DNA of 64,000 nt, from NCBI GenBank assembly GCA_029237695.1, contig CM055269.1, positions 36,131,175 to 36,195,174 on the forward strand. The letters run 5' to 3'. Both the position numbers and the translations under genes were made by a program. Source of the stretch: Conchocele bisecta. Its lineage: Eukaryota; Mollusca; Bivalvia; Lucinida; Thyasiridae. Position 1 is the stretch's first letter; the number at the start of each line of letters is the position of its first letter. Shown piece by piece: positions 1 to 11,062 of this stretch. The notes under the pieces are model-generated. The model had not been told where the DNA came from and made no database searches. It saw only the letters and a program-made list of their open reading frames with translations.

Positions 1-388
1 CCGTCCGTTCCGTCCGTCACCATCCTTGTAAGACGTAAAACCTTTAAACCGTACTAGCTACAGACCTGAAACTTGGTATGTAGCTTCCTTATGATGAGTA
101 GATGCGCAAATGGTATTTATAATTTTGATTTGACCCCCGGGTCATGGATTATGTCTCCTTTTCGACTTAGAATTAGGCAAATTTGTTGCGTTTTAACTCG
201 TAAAACTTTCAAACCGCTCTAGCTACAGACCTGAAACTTGGTATGTAGCTTCCCTATCATGAGTAGTTGCGGAAAGTTTATTATGATTTTTGATTCTACC
301 CTCGGGTCATGCATTATCTCCCCTTTTGGCCTTGTGTATTATCAAAGCGATATGTGGGGCATCCGTGTTCTATGAACACATTTTCTAG
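1..388 (+). mobile_element. Helitron-like element, 3' part (GGGGCATCCG family)
   Basis: Two units of about 155 bp share GTAAAAC, TAGCTACAGACCTGAAAC and GGTCATGGATTATCTCCCC. They end in the hairpin GTGTTC-TAT-GAACAC, followed within about 6 nt by CTAG (385-388). A terminal hairpin shortly before CTRR is the hallmark of Helitron 3' ends. The 5' end is cut by the window edge. Other copies are at 3320-4056, 29459-30483, 31755-32404, 34415-35469, 38220-38922, 41258-41885 and 43768-43915. Confidence 0.7.
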
Positions 389-668
389 CTTTTTCTTCGG
401 AATAAGTGAACGTATTGTTTAATTCATGCAGAACCAGTAGAGACCGGCTGCAGGTTATGTGCAAGTAGGCCCCACAGCATTCATACGAATAATGAAAATA
501 GGAGAGACTGGCCTTATTGTATGGAATTCGGTTCAATTATATAATAAATCAAGTGAGAAAGTATTAGGTCTACAGCCACCGTACACTATCATGAGTCTGA
601 CAGTGATGTCCACCACAACCCACTGTGAATCAAAAGACATTTTGTGCCTACTGAGTTGGCATGTACCT
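389..668. repeat. Flank of a segmental duplication
   Basis: The stretch after the Helitron-like 3' end (TTAATTCATGCAGAACCAG, then AAGTAGGCCCCACAGCAT) reappears with few changes at about 4057-4215. In both places a Helitron-like 3' end precedes it and the same TTAA MITE follows. No gene is seen here. Confidence 0.6.
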
Positions 669-672
669 TTAA

Positions 673-878
673 CCCTTACAATGCTCAATTAATTTGTGTC
701 GTCTGCTGAATATTTTTTATTTTCCATTTTTCTTATCAAAAACTTGGTTTGGCAGCACTTTAGAATCATTTCCAATGAAAATGATTCTAAAATGCTGCCA
801 AACCATGTTTTTACTGAGAGAAAAGACAAAATATGAATTAACAGCAGACGACTATTTTCGGTTCCCGCATTCTAAGGG
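673..878. mobile_element. Palindromic piggyBac-like MITE, family 1, copy 1
   Basis: Flanked by TTAA at 669-672 and 879-882. The termini are CCCTTACAATGC and GCATTCTAAGGG. The centre is a long hairpin with TTTAGAATCATTTCCA paired to its complement, arms about 35 bp. TTAA target duplication with CCC termini fits the piggyBac superfamily; no transposase is present. Further copies are at 4263-4466 and around 29402-30636. Confidence 0.7.
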
Positions 879-882
879 TTAA

Positions 883-921
883 TGTATCAAAATGCATTCC
901 AGTTACTTAGGGGTGAAAGGG
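883..921. mobile_element. Remnant end of piggyBac-like MITE, family 2
   Basis: Ends CAGTTACTTAGGGGTGAAAG followed by GG and TTAA (922-925), identical in design to the right ends at 59059 and 62375. It abuts the preceding MITE. Confidence 0.5.
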
Positions 922-925
922 TTAA

Positions 926-1835
926 CTACCTACCGCTCACCAACTGTCCAATATCAGCCAAAATGGCACTTTCACTGAATTCGTTCTGAGTACATGACTA
1001 ATTACATACGCGTTATGACAGCGTAGTATTTCCAAATTGTGTTTGAAGCGTTCTTTGTTTACTTTCTACATCATGGAGAGTAACCTATGAATTGTGCTAA
1101 TACACACTATAATATTTGAGTTTATGATCATATTTTGTCTCATATTGTAGAATTTTCTCTCATTAACAATATAGTGAAGAATGAACGTCAACGCCCTGCA
1201 GATTATTGCTATATTTTAGTGTGAAAAATGGAAATGTTATTCGGCAAATTTATACCGTTGCAGCTTTCAGTGAATGAGACATGTGAAGACTATGATTCAA
1301 GGACACAATAATTTGTGATTGACACATTAGGTTCAGATGCTTAAATGACTGTATAGGTCTGCCACTTTGTGCTGACGCGTTATTATTGTGAATATATATT
1401 GGATACAAAGGCTATTTTTAAAAATCAACATTTGTCATCGATCACATGGCGATTGTTATAATACCGTGCTGACGGAGTGCATAAAAGCAGTACCAAAGCG
1501 ATGTAAACAGTGTTACAAAGTCTTATCAAATCCACTGTCTGGGCACGGAACGCATAAACAGAACCCATCATTTATTAAACTATTTTATTTAGCTAAACTA
1601 CAAATGATACAACTATCGGACGAGGTTTACTTGAGGAGAACTCTCCCTGCAATACCTGGCTGGCTCTATATATATCTCACTGAGCTACAGATCATATTAC
1701 CGTTTTCTCTGCTTCTGAGAGCTATTGAATTATGGGAATTACGCTTGTAACTTGCAGTCGACCAGTGTAGTCCATGCATTGATTTAGTGTATAGAGCCGG
1801 TGAATACATCACTTTGTCACAACAGATGACCCACT
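926..1835. other. AT-rich sequence, nothing recognised
   Basis: About 900 bp of AT-rich sequence. A 120-codon open frame at 1388-1750 has no recognisable domain, no codon bias and no splice context that I could support. No repeat partner was found in the window. Confidence 0.4.
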
Positions 1836-2240
1836 CAGAGCTCCAGATAAGGTGCTTATTTGCGTAAATACCCAATTAAAATTGCCAAAAACCCAATTTG
1901 AATCAGAAGTAGTGAGTATCAAAAAGGAATTAAAAAATTGTGGTATCTTTATCATGCTACAGAAAACAATAAACAGACCATAATTAAATATAGCATATTT
2001 TCTTATTTTTCCATGAAAACACATCTTGGTATTTCATTAGAATTGTCTCCAAGGAGACAATTCTAATGAAATACCAAGATGTGTTTTCATTTAGAAGTAA
2101 ACTATTCAATAAGTGCGGTCTGCTGATGTGTAAACAGTAGTGTGATTCTATTTTACACAATTAAAATATTGAAATACACAATTACTTCAGAAATGATGTA
2201 GTGACAATACTCAATTATTAATTCCTTATCTGGAGCCCTG
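1836..2240. mobile_element. hAT-like MITE (CAGGGCTCCAGATAAG family), copy 1
   Basis: Begins CAGAGCTCCAGATAAG and ends CTTATCTGGAGCCCTG as a near-palindrome of the start. The centre is a perfect hairpin around AATTGTCTCC/GGAGACAATT, with arms containing ACACATCTTGGTATTTCATT. CAGGG termini are typical of hAT elements. Related copies are at 2885, 5672, 28431, 43457 and 59245. Confidence 0.72.
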
Positions 2241-2241
2241 G

Positions 2242-2312
2242 ACCCACTTGCACAATGGGTACACATACCGCCTTTGATACAGTGGGTTCCGAGTTAGATT
2301 CCCACATCGGCA
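2242..2312 (+). repeat. tRNA-like sequence (possible SINE head)
   Basis: Contains an A-box-like GCACAATGGGTACACATAC and a B-box-like GGGTTCCGAGTTAGATTCCC at tRNA spacing. The T arm does not fold cleanly, so a functional tRNA is unlikely. Confidence 0.3.
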
Positions 2313-2551
2313 AATTGTGTTTTTTTCTTTTTATAACATTAATAAAAATAAGAAAGAAAACTGCGTCTCTTCAAAAAAAATCTTATTAAAATGATGCATA
2401 ATCTTCAAATGCACTCGGACATTTAGTTTCATGTACACTTTTACATATCAGTTGTGTCTTACCTCATAACCCACCCATAAGGAAGCCAGGAACTATCTAG
2501 TCTCCAGCTTTTATGGTTGAATAAGTTTTGCATAAAACATAAAAAATATAG

Positions 2552-2632
2552 TGGGATTTGAGCCCGGGATAACATATTCAGTGTCAGATGGTGTTCAAGT
2601 CCTTACCAACTGCGCTATGGAAAGATCTGACA
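2552..2632 (-). repeat. tRNA-like sequence with long variable arm (SINE head)
   Basis: On the reverse strand it carries TAGCGCAGTTGGTAAGG (A box) and GGGCTCAAATCCC (B box), about 45 bp apart. It sits in repeat-derived sequence and the acceptor stem is poor, so it is most likely a SINE head or pseudo-tRNA. Confidence 0.4.
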
Positions 2633-2884
2633 ACTTGCATCGATAATAAATATATGAACTGTCTTAGGTCTTAAAGGTACGTGAGAAATCCCAAAGGAAT
2701 TTCCTTTATCATAAATTTATAACACACCATATCATGAAGATTTGTGCTATTATCCGCTATCAGTTATCATAAACGACACCAGGATATATTTGTACACAAC
2801 CCACACACCATTGCTATCAGATAACCTGTACATGATATGTAGGATTGGGTAACACCACTCCATCAGTGGGCAAGTAGTATAACA

Positions 2885-3284
2885 CAGGGCTCCAGATAAG
2901 GTGCGTATTTTGCGTAAATACCCAATTAAAATTGCCAAAAACCCAATTGAAATCAGAAGTAGTTCATGAGTATCAAAAAGTAATGGAAAATTTGTGGTAT
3001 CTTTATCATGCTTACAGAAAACAATAAACAGACCACAAATATAGCATATTTTCTTTATTTTCCATGAAAACACATCTTGGTATTTCTATTCTAATGAAAT
3101 ACCAAGATGTGTTTTCATTTAGAAGCAAATTATTCAATAAGTGCGGTCTGCAGATGATGTGTAAACAGTAGTGTGATTCTATTTGACACAATTACAATTT
3201 TGAAATACCCAATTGCTTCAGAAATGATGGAGTGACAATACTCAATTACTAATTCATTATCTGGAGCCCTGATCTGGAGCCCTG
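2885..3284. mobile_element. hAT-like MITE (CAGGGCTCCAGATAAG family), copy 2
   Basis: Starts CAGGGCTCCAGATAAG and ends TTATCTGGAGCCCTG (3271), followed by a short repeat of the end (ATCTGGAGCCCTG). It has the same central hairpin as copy 1 with a slightly shorter loop. Confidence 0.72.
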
Positions 3285-3319
3285 ATAACAGTTATCATCT
3301 GGCTGTGGAAGTTCAGATA

Positions 3320-4056
3320 GTGGCTGGGGCATTTAGTGTTATCCTTGTCCGTTCCATCCTGTCCGTCACCAACCTTGTAAGACGCAAAACTTTTAAACCG
3401 TACTAGCTACAGACCTGAAACTTGGTATGTAGCTTCCTTATGATCAGTAGATGTGCAAAGTTTATTTTGATTTTTGTTTTGTCCCCGGGGTCCTGGATTA
3501 TCTCCCCTTTTTCGACTAGAATTTTCCAATATTGGCTTGTAAGTCGTAAAACTTTTAAACCCTAATAGCTACAGACCTGAAACTTGGTATGTAGCTTCCT
3601 TATGATGAGTAGATGTGCAAAGTTTATTTTGATTTTTGTTTTTTCCCCGGGGTCATGGATTATCTCCCCCTTTTCGATTGAATATTCCAATATTGGTTTG
3701 TAAGGCGTAAAACTTTTAAACCCTAATAGCTACACACCTGAAACTTGGTACGTATCTTCCTTATGATGAGTAAATGTGCAAACTTTATTTTGATATTTTT
3801 TCGACCTCCGGGTCATGGATTATCTCCCCATTTCCGACTTAGAATTTGGCAATTTTGCCTTGTAACTTGTAACAGTTTTAAACCGTACCAGCTACAGACC
3901 TGAAATTTGGTATCTAGCTTCCTTATGATTAATAGATGCGCAAAGTTTATTGCAAATTTTGATTCGACCCCCGGGTCATGGATTATCTCCCCTTTTGGCC
4001 TGTGTATTATCATAGCGATATGTGGGGCATCCGTGTTCTATGAACACATTTTCTAG
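3320..4056 (+). mobile_element. Helitron-like element (GGGGCATCCG family)
   Basis: Begins GGGGCATTTAGTGTTATCC with a GTCCGTTCC run. It holds four units of about 160 bp (TAGCTACAGACCTGAAACTT in each) and ends with the GTGTTC-TAT-GAACAC hairpin and CTAG (4053-4056). It is the longer duplicate of 1-388. Confidence 0.68.
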
Positions 4057-4258
4057 CTCTTCCTTAGAAGCAAATAAACCTATTGTTTAATTCATGCAGA
4101 ACCAGACAGGCTGCAGGTCATGTACAAGTAGGCCCCACAGCATCCATACGAATAGTGAAAGTAGGAGAGACTGGCCTTCTTGTACGGAATTTGGTTAAAT
4201 TATATAAATCAATTAGAAAGCCCTCATGAATGTTCTAACCATGATTCAGTGGGACAAG
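4057..4258. repeat. Second copy of the duplicated flank
   Basis: Matches about 389-560 (TGTTTAATTCATGCAGAACC, AGGCCCCACAGCAT) and leads to the same TTAA MITE, supporting duplication of a segment of several hundred bases. Confidence 0.6.
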
Positions 4259-4262
4259 TTAA

Positions 4263-4466
4263 CCCTTCGATTGCGGGGGGGGGGGGAGGGGGGGGGTGGT
4301 GGAACAAACATTTTCATCTGCTGTTGTTTTATATTTTGCCTTCTTTTTCAATAAAAGCATGGTTTGACTGCACTTTAGAATCATTTCCATTGGAAATGAT
4401 TCTAAAGTGCTGTTAGACCATGTTTTTAATGAGAAAAATGGAATATAAAAAATAAACAGCGGGGGA
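4263..4466. mobile_element. piggyBac-like MITE, family 1, copy 2 (right end lost)
   Basis: TTAA at 4259-4262, then CCCTTCGATTGC and a G-run. The central hairpin TTTAGAATCATTTCCATTGG with its complement is intact, but the AAGGGTTAA right end is missing. Confidence 0.6.
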
Positions 4467-4663
4467 CATTTGAGAAAATTTAATTCAGTAGTGTAAGGAA
4501 AGGGAATGGTACATGTATGCAATGGTTATGTTGTTTTCGTTTGGTTGTGGACTCGCATACATGTTCATTGTTTTAAGCAGACGTGTGAGTGAATAAGGTA
4601 TACTTGTTAATAATAACAGACACAAGTGGTGGTGGTAAACAGGAAGCTAAGGCAGTGGCTGAA

Positions 4664-4815
4664 GAAATGGGGCTTATGACATTTGTTGCCAATCTACTTC
4701 TGATTTGCTCGCCCATATGTGTAGCCTCACAAAGGTCTATGCAATTTGATGGAAACATGCAGTTGCTTGCCTAACCAAAATGAGAACAGTGCAGACACTG
4801 ATCAGACTGCACAGA
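4664..4815. mobile_element. Diverged copy of the ACTGGAGAAATGGGGCTTATG MITE
   Basis: GAAATGGGGCTTATG at 4664-4678 matches the MITE at 58626. The inverted segment near 4780-4815 (CACTGATCAGACTGCACAG) matches that element's TCTGATCAGGATCTGCACTG motif in reverse. Open frames here are shadows of the element. Confidence 0.45.
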
Positions 4816-4850
4816 TGCTATGTAGTTCGAATGAGATGCTGTCTCAAGGT

Positions 4851-5256
4851 GCATGATCATGTGGTTATAACAACAACAACAGTGGCTGAAAGTGTTGAAA
4901 TCTTGCCCACTCCAAAGTAAGTATTATTTGATATTTTCCTTAATATGAAACAGATTTTGATGAAATATGGCGCAGCAAACACATCTACACGAGCTGAATT
5001 TGGAGTTCGGCACAGACTTATGTTGTTTTGCGAAGAATCGATTTCCGTGTCTACTGACACGGAAATCGATTCTTCGCAAAAATGACAAAGTACAATCCAC
5101 CAAATGCAGTTTAACAAGACGCGTTTGATGCGCCATATTTCATCAAAACCTGTTACGTAATAAGGACAATATAAAAGAATATGTACTTTAAATCGGATGT
5201 ATTCTGGAAGTTTGAGTACTTGTTGTTGTTATTACCACGTGATCATACACCTTGTA
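4851..5256. mobile_element. Foldback MITE with a perfect central hairpin
   Basis: Outer arms are GGTGCATGATCATGTGGTTA and its inverted counterpart at about 5230-5256; AACAACAACAAC pairs with GTTGTTGTTATT. The centre (about 5033-5082) is a perfect hairpin of CGAAGAATCGATTTCCGTGT around CTA. The flanks repeat a GAGATGCTATCTCA motif on both sides, which may be another repeat that was split. Confidence 0.6.
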
Positions 5257-5339
5257 TCTTGTGGGCACGAGATACGTCATGTGAATGAGATAGCTGACTC
5301 GTTTGAACGAGATGCTATCTCATAGGAATGAGATGCTAT

Positions 5340-5640
5340 GTCATGGTATAGAACAAATATTGCATGTCCTTTTAAGGACCCGTTCTATACCTGATTATCA
5401 TTTGATTCAAATATAATTGCTTCGTAAATGTGATGGAATATGTGTATTACATATATGTGAACATCGCTGCATTACTGTATACTATATGGCACATGAAGTG
5501 GCCAACTCAGCCATCTTGTGTGTTCAAGGCATCAGCCAGTTTCACCTGTTCTGCCGTTTGACAAAGAAAGGAAAATGCAAAGTAGAACACATGATATAAT
5601 GTAGCTAACTGTACGTAGAAAATACAGGACAACATAGTCC
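5340..5640. mobile_element. Terminal part of a TIR element (same family as 44718-45613)
   Basis: GGACCCGTTCTATACCTGAT through to TGTTCTGCCGTTTGACAAAG matches, inverted, the right end of the element at 45420-45613. Only one end is present here. Confidence 0.5.
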
Positions 5641-5671
5641 TATCAATTATATTACACCAAACTGTAAAACG

Positions 5672-6108
5672 GTTGCTCCAGATAAGCTGCGTATTTGCGT
5701 AAATACCCAATTAAAATTGCCAAAAACCTATTGAATTCAGAAGTTACGAGTGATCAGTATCAAAAAGCAATACAAAATTGTGTGGTACCTTTATCATGCT
5801 ACAGAAAACAATAACCATACCACAAATATAGCATATTTTTCTTATTTTCCATGAAAACACATCTTGGTATTTCATTAGAATTGTCTTCTTGGACCAAGAT
5901 GTGTTTTCATTTAGAAGCAAACTATTCAATAAGTGGAAAATAAAGAAAATATGCTATATTTGTGGTCTGTTTATTGTTTTCTGTAGCATGATAAAGATAC
6001 TACAAATTTTCCATTACTTTTTGATACTCACTACTTCTGATTTCAATTGGGTTTTTGGCAATTTTAATTGGGTATTTATGAAAATACGCAGCTTATCTGG
6101 AGCTCTAG
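5672..6108. mobile_element. hAT-like MITE with two left ends (full palindrome)
   Basis: Both halves are the left half of the CAGGGCTCCAGATAAG family: TTGCTCCAGATAAGCTGCG on the left, and its complement CGCAGCTTATCTGGAGCTCT on the right. Each is followed inward by the GGGTATTT and CAATTAAAATTGCC motifs. The arms are about 200 bp and mirror each other, so RNA from here would form a long hairpin. Confidence 0.65.
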
Positions 6109-6191
6109 GTACTTCTTGTCTGGAGCATAACTAGAATACCTACTCTTTGGAATATTTTCATGAAACTTCAGACATGCATAGATGTGTGTTG
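6109..6191 (+). repeat. Repeat unit of the CCGGAGCATAACTCGA type, split by a hAT-like insertion
   Basis: CTGGAGCATAACTAGAAT and GGAATATTTTCATGAAACTT match units at 32700-33330; the unit resumes at 6986 (GCACAAGAATGATAACT) after the inserted element. Confidence 0.6.
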
Positions 6192-6985
6192 CAGGGCTCG
6201 AATTTGGCACTCGCATACTCGCAAAATGCGAGTGCTTTCTGAAAAATGCTAGTTAAAATCAAAGCCGCTCGCAAAAAACTGCGAGTGCCAATTTCAATCT
6301 TCAAAGTTCTGTCGCGATTATTTTGTTCTGAACAGCGATCTGGATCATGAAATGCTCTCGTCAAAGCGCCTCGATGATAGGAACATTGGAGGTCGTAACT
6401 CAGGACGTTGTTGCCCCGACTATATATCAATTGCGACATCCCTCTAGTGCGACATTGAAATACTACGTCACAGGTCGTAAATGAGGACGTTTTTGCCTGG
6501 GCTATTTATCAATTGCGACATCCCTCTAGGCCACATTGAAATACTACGGCGCATTAATATTATTACAAAAATAAACATTTCCGGTTTCATTTTAACAAAT
6601 ACACATGATTGTACCAGCCATTGATAGAATGGAACGTGTAGACTAGGAATGTACATGTTTGATCATGTATTTTCCAAACTGTGTCAATTATTCACAAATT
6701 ACTAAAGCTGGCAGTATAATCACATCAAGAAACTGAACAAGTTCATATTGAATATTTGTGTAGGTAACTGTACGTCTGTAGATTTTTGAGCTACGTTTTT
6801 CCATCGACTACATGAGTGCAACAACCTTCATGTACTCTGAAACCATATACTAGGATACATGTACATGCTTATTGCATAATCCAACTAAACATAGAAATTG
6901 CTAGTGAAAATCCAGTTTTGCTAGTAGAAAAAAAATCCACTAGCGAAAAAATGCTAGTGTGTTAAAAAGTTAAATTCGACCCCTG
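6192..6985. mobile_element. hAT-like non-autonomous element (CAGGGCTCGAATTT family)
   Basis: Termini are CAGGGCTCGAATTTGGC and AAATTCGACCCCTG. GTGTTG is found immediately outside both ends (6186-6191 and 6986-6991), a likely target duplication. Inside, GGTCGTAACTCAGGACGTT and its neighbour are tandemly duplicated (about 6390-6450 and 6470-6540). There is no transposase reading frame. Confidence 0.65.
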
Positions 6986-8130
6986 GTGTTGTGCACAAGA
7001 ATGATAACTATTGCCTTACTCATTTTCAAGTTAGGTCCTGTCCCTAGAAAATATTGCGAGATTACTTTTGTATATGCACGTTTTAAGAAAAAAACAGGAC
7101 ATGTCTACATGTACATGTATTATGTTTTACCATTCGGCAGGCGGGCAGTGGGCACAACGTCATTGTTTGGAGCATAAGTCATATACCGCTTTGTGTATCT
7201 TCATGAAACTTAACAGGTGTGTTGATATCAATTGGGTGAACACAACAGGTGGACTTTGTCCGCCCAAGGCCAAGGTCACCAGTGCTAAATTATATATATA
7301 TGCTTAATTTTACTGCATGTTTTGTGTAATCAACTCGTCCAACATCTTTCAGTCTATCGATCTGAAACTTTACAAACGTCTTCTTCACATACTGAGCATG
7401 TGCACCATGGTGGTGTTATGACGAAAATACTTGTAATGTTTTCACAAAAATACAGACTTTGTAAATTTGTTTACACATTTGCATATAATCCTGTATAATG
7501 GATTGCACACAAGAAGGACTCCGATCAGGATCTACACTGTTCAAAACAACGGTAACATGCGTTCTGTCTCGTCATGATGCACTGTATGCAGTACCCATGA
7601 TTCATCCACGCTATATTTCCTGAAGCCTTGTTCACATTTGTTGAAACTATACATCTCATATTGCCATATGGATAAATGAATATTGTATTGTATTTATAAA
7701 ATTTATGTAATCAACTTACTCCCGACAGCTTTCTGTCAATCCATCTGAAACTTTCCACATGTCTCTCGGTATATTGAACATGTGCAGTGCACTATGGTGT
7801 TCTTTTTTTAACAAAAACATTTTTTTTTCTCAAAAAAATAAGGCCTTTTTTCCACACTTTTGCATACACTCTTGTATAGGGTATAGACTTGTGCAATCAA
7901 CTCCTCCTAATCATTACTTTTACTAATTGCGTTATTATCCGTGCCGCTGGCATCTCCACTTGAGCTGGGCCCAGGTCAATTAAACTTCATGCATGCCTTG
8001 CTGGCGTTGATGGGTCCATACTCTGGGTATTTCAAGTCAAAATGCCCAAGGTCAAGGTCACTGAGGTCTTTTGTTCAATTTGTTATTAAGTCTTTTATTT
8101 TGCCCAAGAAAATGTTAACTGTTTGTCTGA
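6986..8130 (+). repeat. Helitron-like repeat with diverged internal units
   Basis: After the split unit, a new element starts near 7078 with ACATGTATTATGTTTTACC and a GCAGGCGGGCAG tract. Units of about 180-370 bp follow (ATCAACTCGTCCAACATC, GATCTGAAACTTTACA). No coding exon was found. Confidence 0.45.
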
Positions 8131-8135
8131 TTTTT

Positions 8136-8641
8136 TTATGCCACCGAATGGTGAGGGGGGCATATAGTGTTACTGGCGTCCGTACGTCCCGAAACCTTAA
8201 CGCTTGGGTAAATGGCTTATAATTTCTGTTTCCTTGCTCGGATTTGCTTCACATTTCACACACACATTGCTCCAATGGTCCTCTACCGCCCTGTGACAAA
8301 TCCACATTCGTCCCTCACCCGGTAAGCCCAGGGTCAAGGTCACAGACTTGGTGCGTTCGAAACCCTTAACACTCGGGTAAATTGCTTATAATTTCTGTTT
8401 CCTTTTTCGGATCTGCTTCACATTTCACACATGCATTGCTCCAATGGTCCTCTACCGCCCTGTGACACATCCACATTCGTCCCGCCCCGGTAAGCCCAGG
8501 GTCCAGGTCACAGATTTGGTGCGTTCGAAACCTTAACGCTCGGGTTAATGGCTTATAATTTCTGTTTCCTTGTCTCAAATGTGCCTCGTTTTCTTTGGCT
8601 GCCAGCAGTGGCATTCGTGTGCCGACAGGCCACATTTCTAG
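8136..8641 (+). mobile_element. Helitron-like element (GCCACCGAATGGTG family)
   Basis: Begins TATGCCACCGAATGGTGAGG with a GGGGGGCATATAGTG run, has three units of about 165 bp (CTTATAATTTCTGTTTCCTT, CAAGGTCACAGA), and ends with a GTGTGCC-GACA-GGCCACA hairpin plus CTAG at 8638-8641, followed by T. This is a complete Helitron-type architecture without coding capacity. Confidence 0.65.
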
Positions 8642-9400
8642 TTTTTGGTATTGAATCAGCTCGTGTGTGGAAGTGCATTTTTAGCTCGACTATTCGAAGA
8701 ATAAGTAGAGCTTATGTTGTCACCCCGGCGTCGGCGTCACCGTCACGCCTTGGTTAAGGTTTTTAGTCAACCTTGTATATGGAATACTACTGGCCCTACA
8801 CCCACCATACTTGGACAACTTCATCTCCTAGTGATGTACATCAATAACCCCTGGTCTATATTTGACCTTGACCTACATTTCTTCTTGAATTACTTAGTTA
8901 ATTCCCCTTGGTTAAGGTTTTTAGTCAAGCTTGTATATGGAATACTACTGGCCCTACACCCACCATACTTGGACAACTTCATCTCCTAGTGATGTACATC
9001 AACAACCTCTGATATATATTTCACCTTGACTTATGTTTCCTCTTCAATTACTTACTTAAGTCACCTTGGTTAAGGTTTTTAGTCAAGCTTGTATATGGAA
9101 TACTACTGGCCCTACACCCACCATACTTGGACAACTTCATCTCCTAGTGATGTACATCAACAACCCCTGATATATATTTCACCTTGACCTATATTTCCTC
9201 TTCAATTACTTACTTAAGTCACCTTGGTTAAGGTTTTTAATCAACCTTGGTTAAGGTTTTTACTCAAGCTTGTACATGGAATACTATTGTGCATACAGAC
9301 ACCATACTTGGACAACCTTTTCTCATAGGGATGTACATCAATAACCCCTGATCTATATTTGACCTTCACCTACATTTCCTCTTCAATTACTTACTTAATT

Positions 9401-11062
9401 AGGTTTGAGGCGGCTTTCGGCTGCGCCGAAAACCTATTGTATTCGTTGTTTTTTTTTTGTTTTTTTTTTGTTTTTTTTTATTCAGCCGTTCAGTCTACAG
9501 CCCAAATCGCTGGTCGGATCGACTTCAAATTTTGCATGCCGATTCGGATCAAGTGCGAGCAGAGACTGAGAGATTTTCAGATATCTCTTAATGCCACTTT
9601 CCACGAAACCGGAAGTGACGTCATACTTTCTATAACTTCCTTATTTTTCAACCGATTTCAAAATTTCTTTTTGTATTGGAAAGCTGACAAAATTCTCTAT
9701 CTCAGACTCGCTGACCGTTCTCGGCTATCTGGTCAAATAAGAGAACTATAGGCATTTGAAGTTGAAAAATGTACATACTTTTCAACTATTTTGCCGAATT
9801 TTTGCCGAATTTCCGCTGATAACGGGTGGTCTTTACAAATGTTTTCCAATTTGTACAGTAATGTCAGCAACATAATTTCTTTCCAGTGTGATAGGGGAGT
9901 GTCAGGCGCATAAAAGATGATAATTTTCAGAGCTCTATCTTGACTACTTCCGGTTCTATTGGATGTCAAAGATGAACGTCTTTTTTTCAAGTTTTCAAAA
10001 TAGAGCAAACGGATGTGACGTCAGCTTCGTTATTTATCAATAGATTTCAAAATTTCTTGCTGCGGTCGATATTTCAGTCCTTTAGCTAAAACTTTCCCGC
10101 TTTGTGCCCTGCCTATGGTGAAAAACAAACGAAAACTTCACTGGCGGAATATTGCACATTTCCGTTTTATTAGGTGTATTTACAAATGGCGTAAACTGCA
10201 ATTTAAGGGCGATAACTATCGAAAAATAATCATCCGCTGACTTACGGGCTCCCTCCATCTACACCAAATCGCTGGTCGGATCGACTTCAAATTTTGCATG
10301 CCGATTCGGATCAAGTATGAGCAGAGACTCAGAGATTTTCAGATATCTTTTAATGCTACTTTCCACGAAAACGGAAGTGACGTCATACTTCCTATAACTT
10401 CCTTATTTTCCAACCGATTTCAAAAATTCATTTTGCATTGGAAAGCAGACAAAATTCTCTATCTTAAAGTCGTTGACAGTTTTCGGCTATCTGCTGAAAT
10501 AAAAGAGCTATATGCATTTGAAGTTGAAAAATGTACATACTTTTCAACGATTTTGCCGAATTTCGGCTGATAACGGGTGGTCTTTACAAACGTTTTCCAA
10601 TTTGTACAATACTGTCAGCAACATAATGATAGGGGAGTGTCAGCCGCATGAAAGATGATAATTTTCAGAGCTATATATTGACTACTTACGGCTCTATTCG
10701 ATGTCAAAGATGAACGTATTTTTTCAAGTTTTCAAAATAGAGCAAACCGATGTGACGTCAGCTTCGTTATTTATCATGCGATTTCAATTGTTTTTGCTGT
10801 AGTCGATATTTCAGTCCTTTAGCTAAAACTTTGGCTGAGGATCGAACCCGGTATCCCTCGCTCCGAGTCCATCGCTCTACCTCTAAGCTAACCGGCCCCA
10901 CATCGGTGTGATGATGCGAACACAATAATGTTGGACTATTCATTCTAAAACTTCAGAAATTCTTTTTGCAACCGATAGTTTACACGTTGGGCTAAAGCTT
11001 AGTTACACATTAAATCAATGTTTGAGGCTCAAACCGTTGATGCAGCTCAAGCTGCTCTAGTT
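9401..11062 (+). mobile_element. Nested element GAGGCGGCTTTCGGCTGC with two internal units
   Basis: Starts with a TTTCGGCTGCGCCGAAA hairpin and a T-rich run. It contains two diverged units of about 790 bp (TCGCTGGTCGGATCGACTTC at 9506 and 10266; GTGACGTCAGCTTCGTTATT at 10013 and 10752). It lies inside the tandem units of the surrounding element. No protein domain was seen. Confidence 0.55.
10833..10897 (-). repeat. Pseudo-tRNA within a repeat
   Basis: On the reverse strand it has TTAGCTTAGAGGTAGAGC (A box and D arm) and GGTTCGATCC (B box). The acceptor and T stems pair poorly and the length is short of a full tRNA, so it is called a tRNA-like repeat segment. Confidence 0.4.

Noticed and set aside
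1388..1750. 120-codon + strand frame
   Set aside because: No recognisable domain, no codon bias, no repeated support; AT-rich intergenic composition.
4589..4774. Short frame with GGGKQEAKAVAEEMGL, resembling a proprotein convertase prodomain
   Set aside because: The match covers fewer than 20 residues and overlaps the GAAATGGGGCTTATG motif of a MITE present at 58640; the inverted half of that MITE follows. Chance similarity is more likely.
10833..10897. Functional tRNA gene on the reverse strand
   Set aside because: A and B boxes are present but the acceptor and T stems do not pair and the length is too short; it lies within a repeat.
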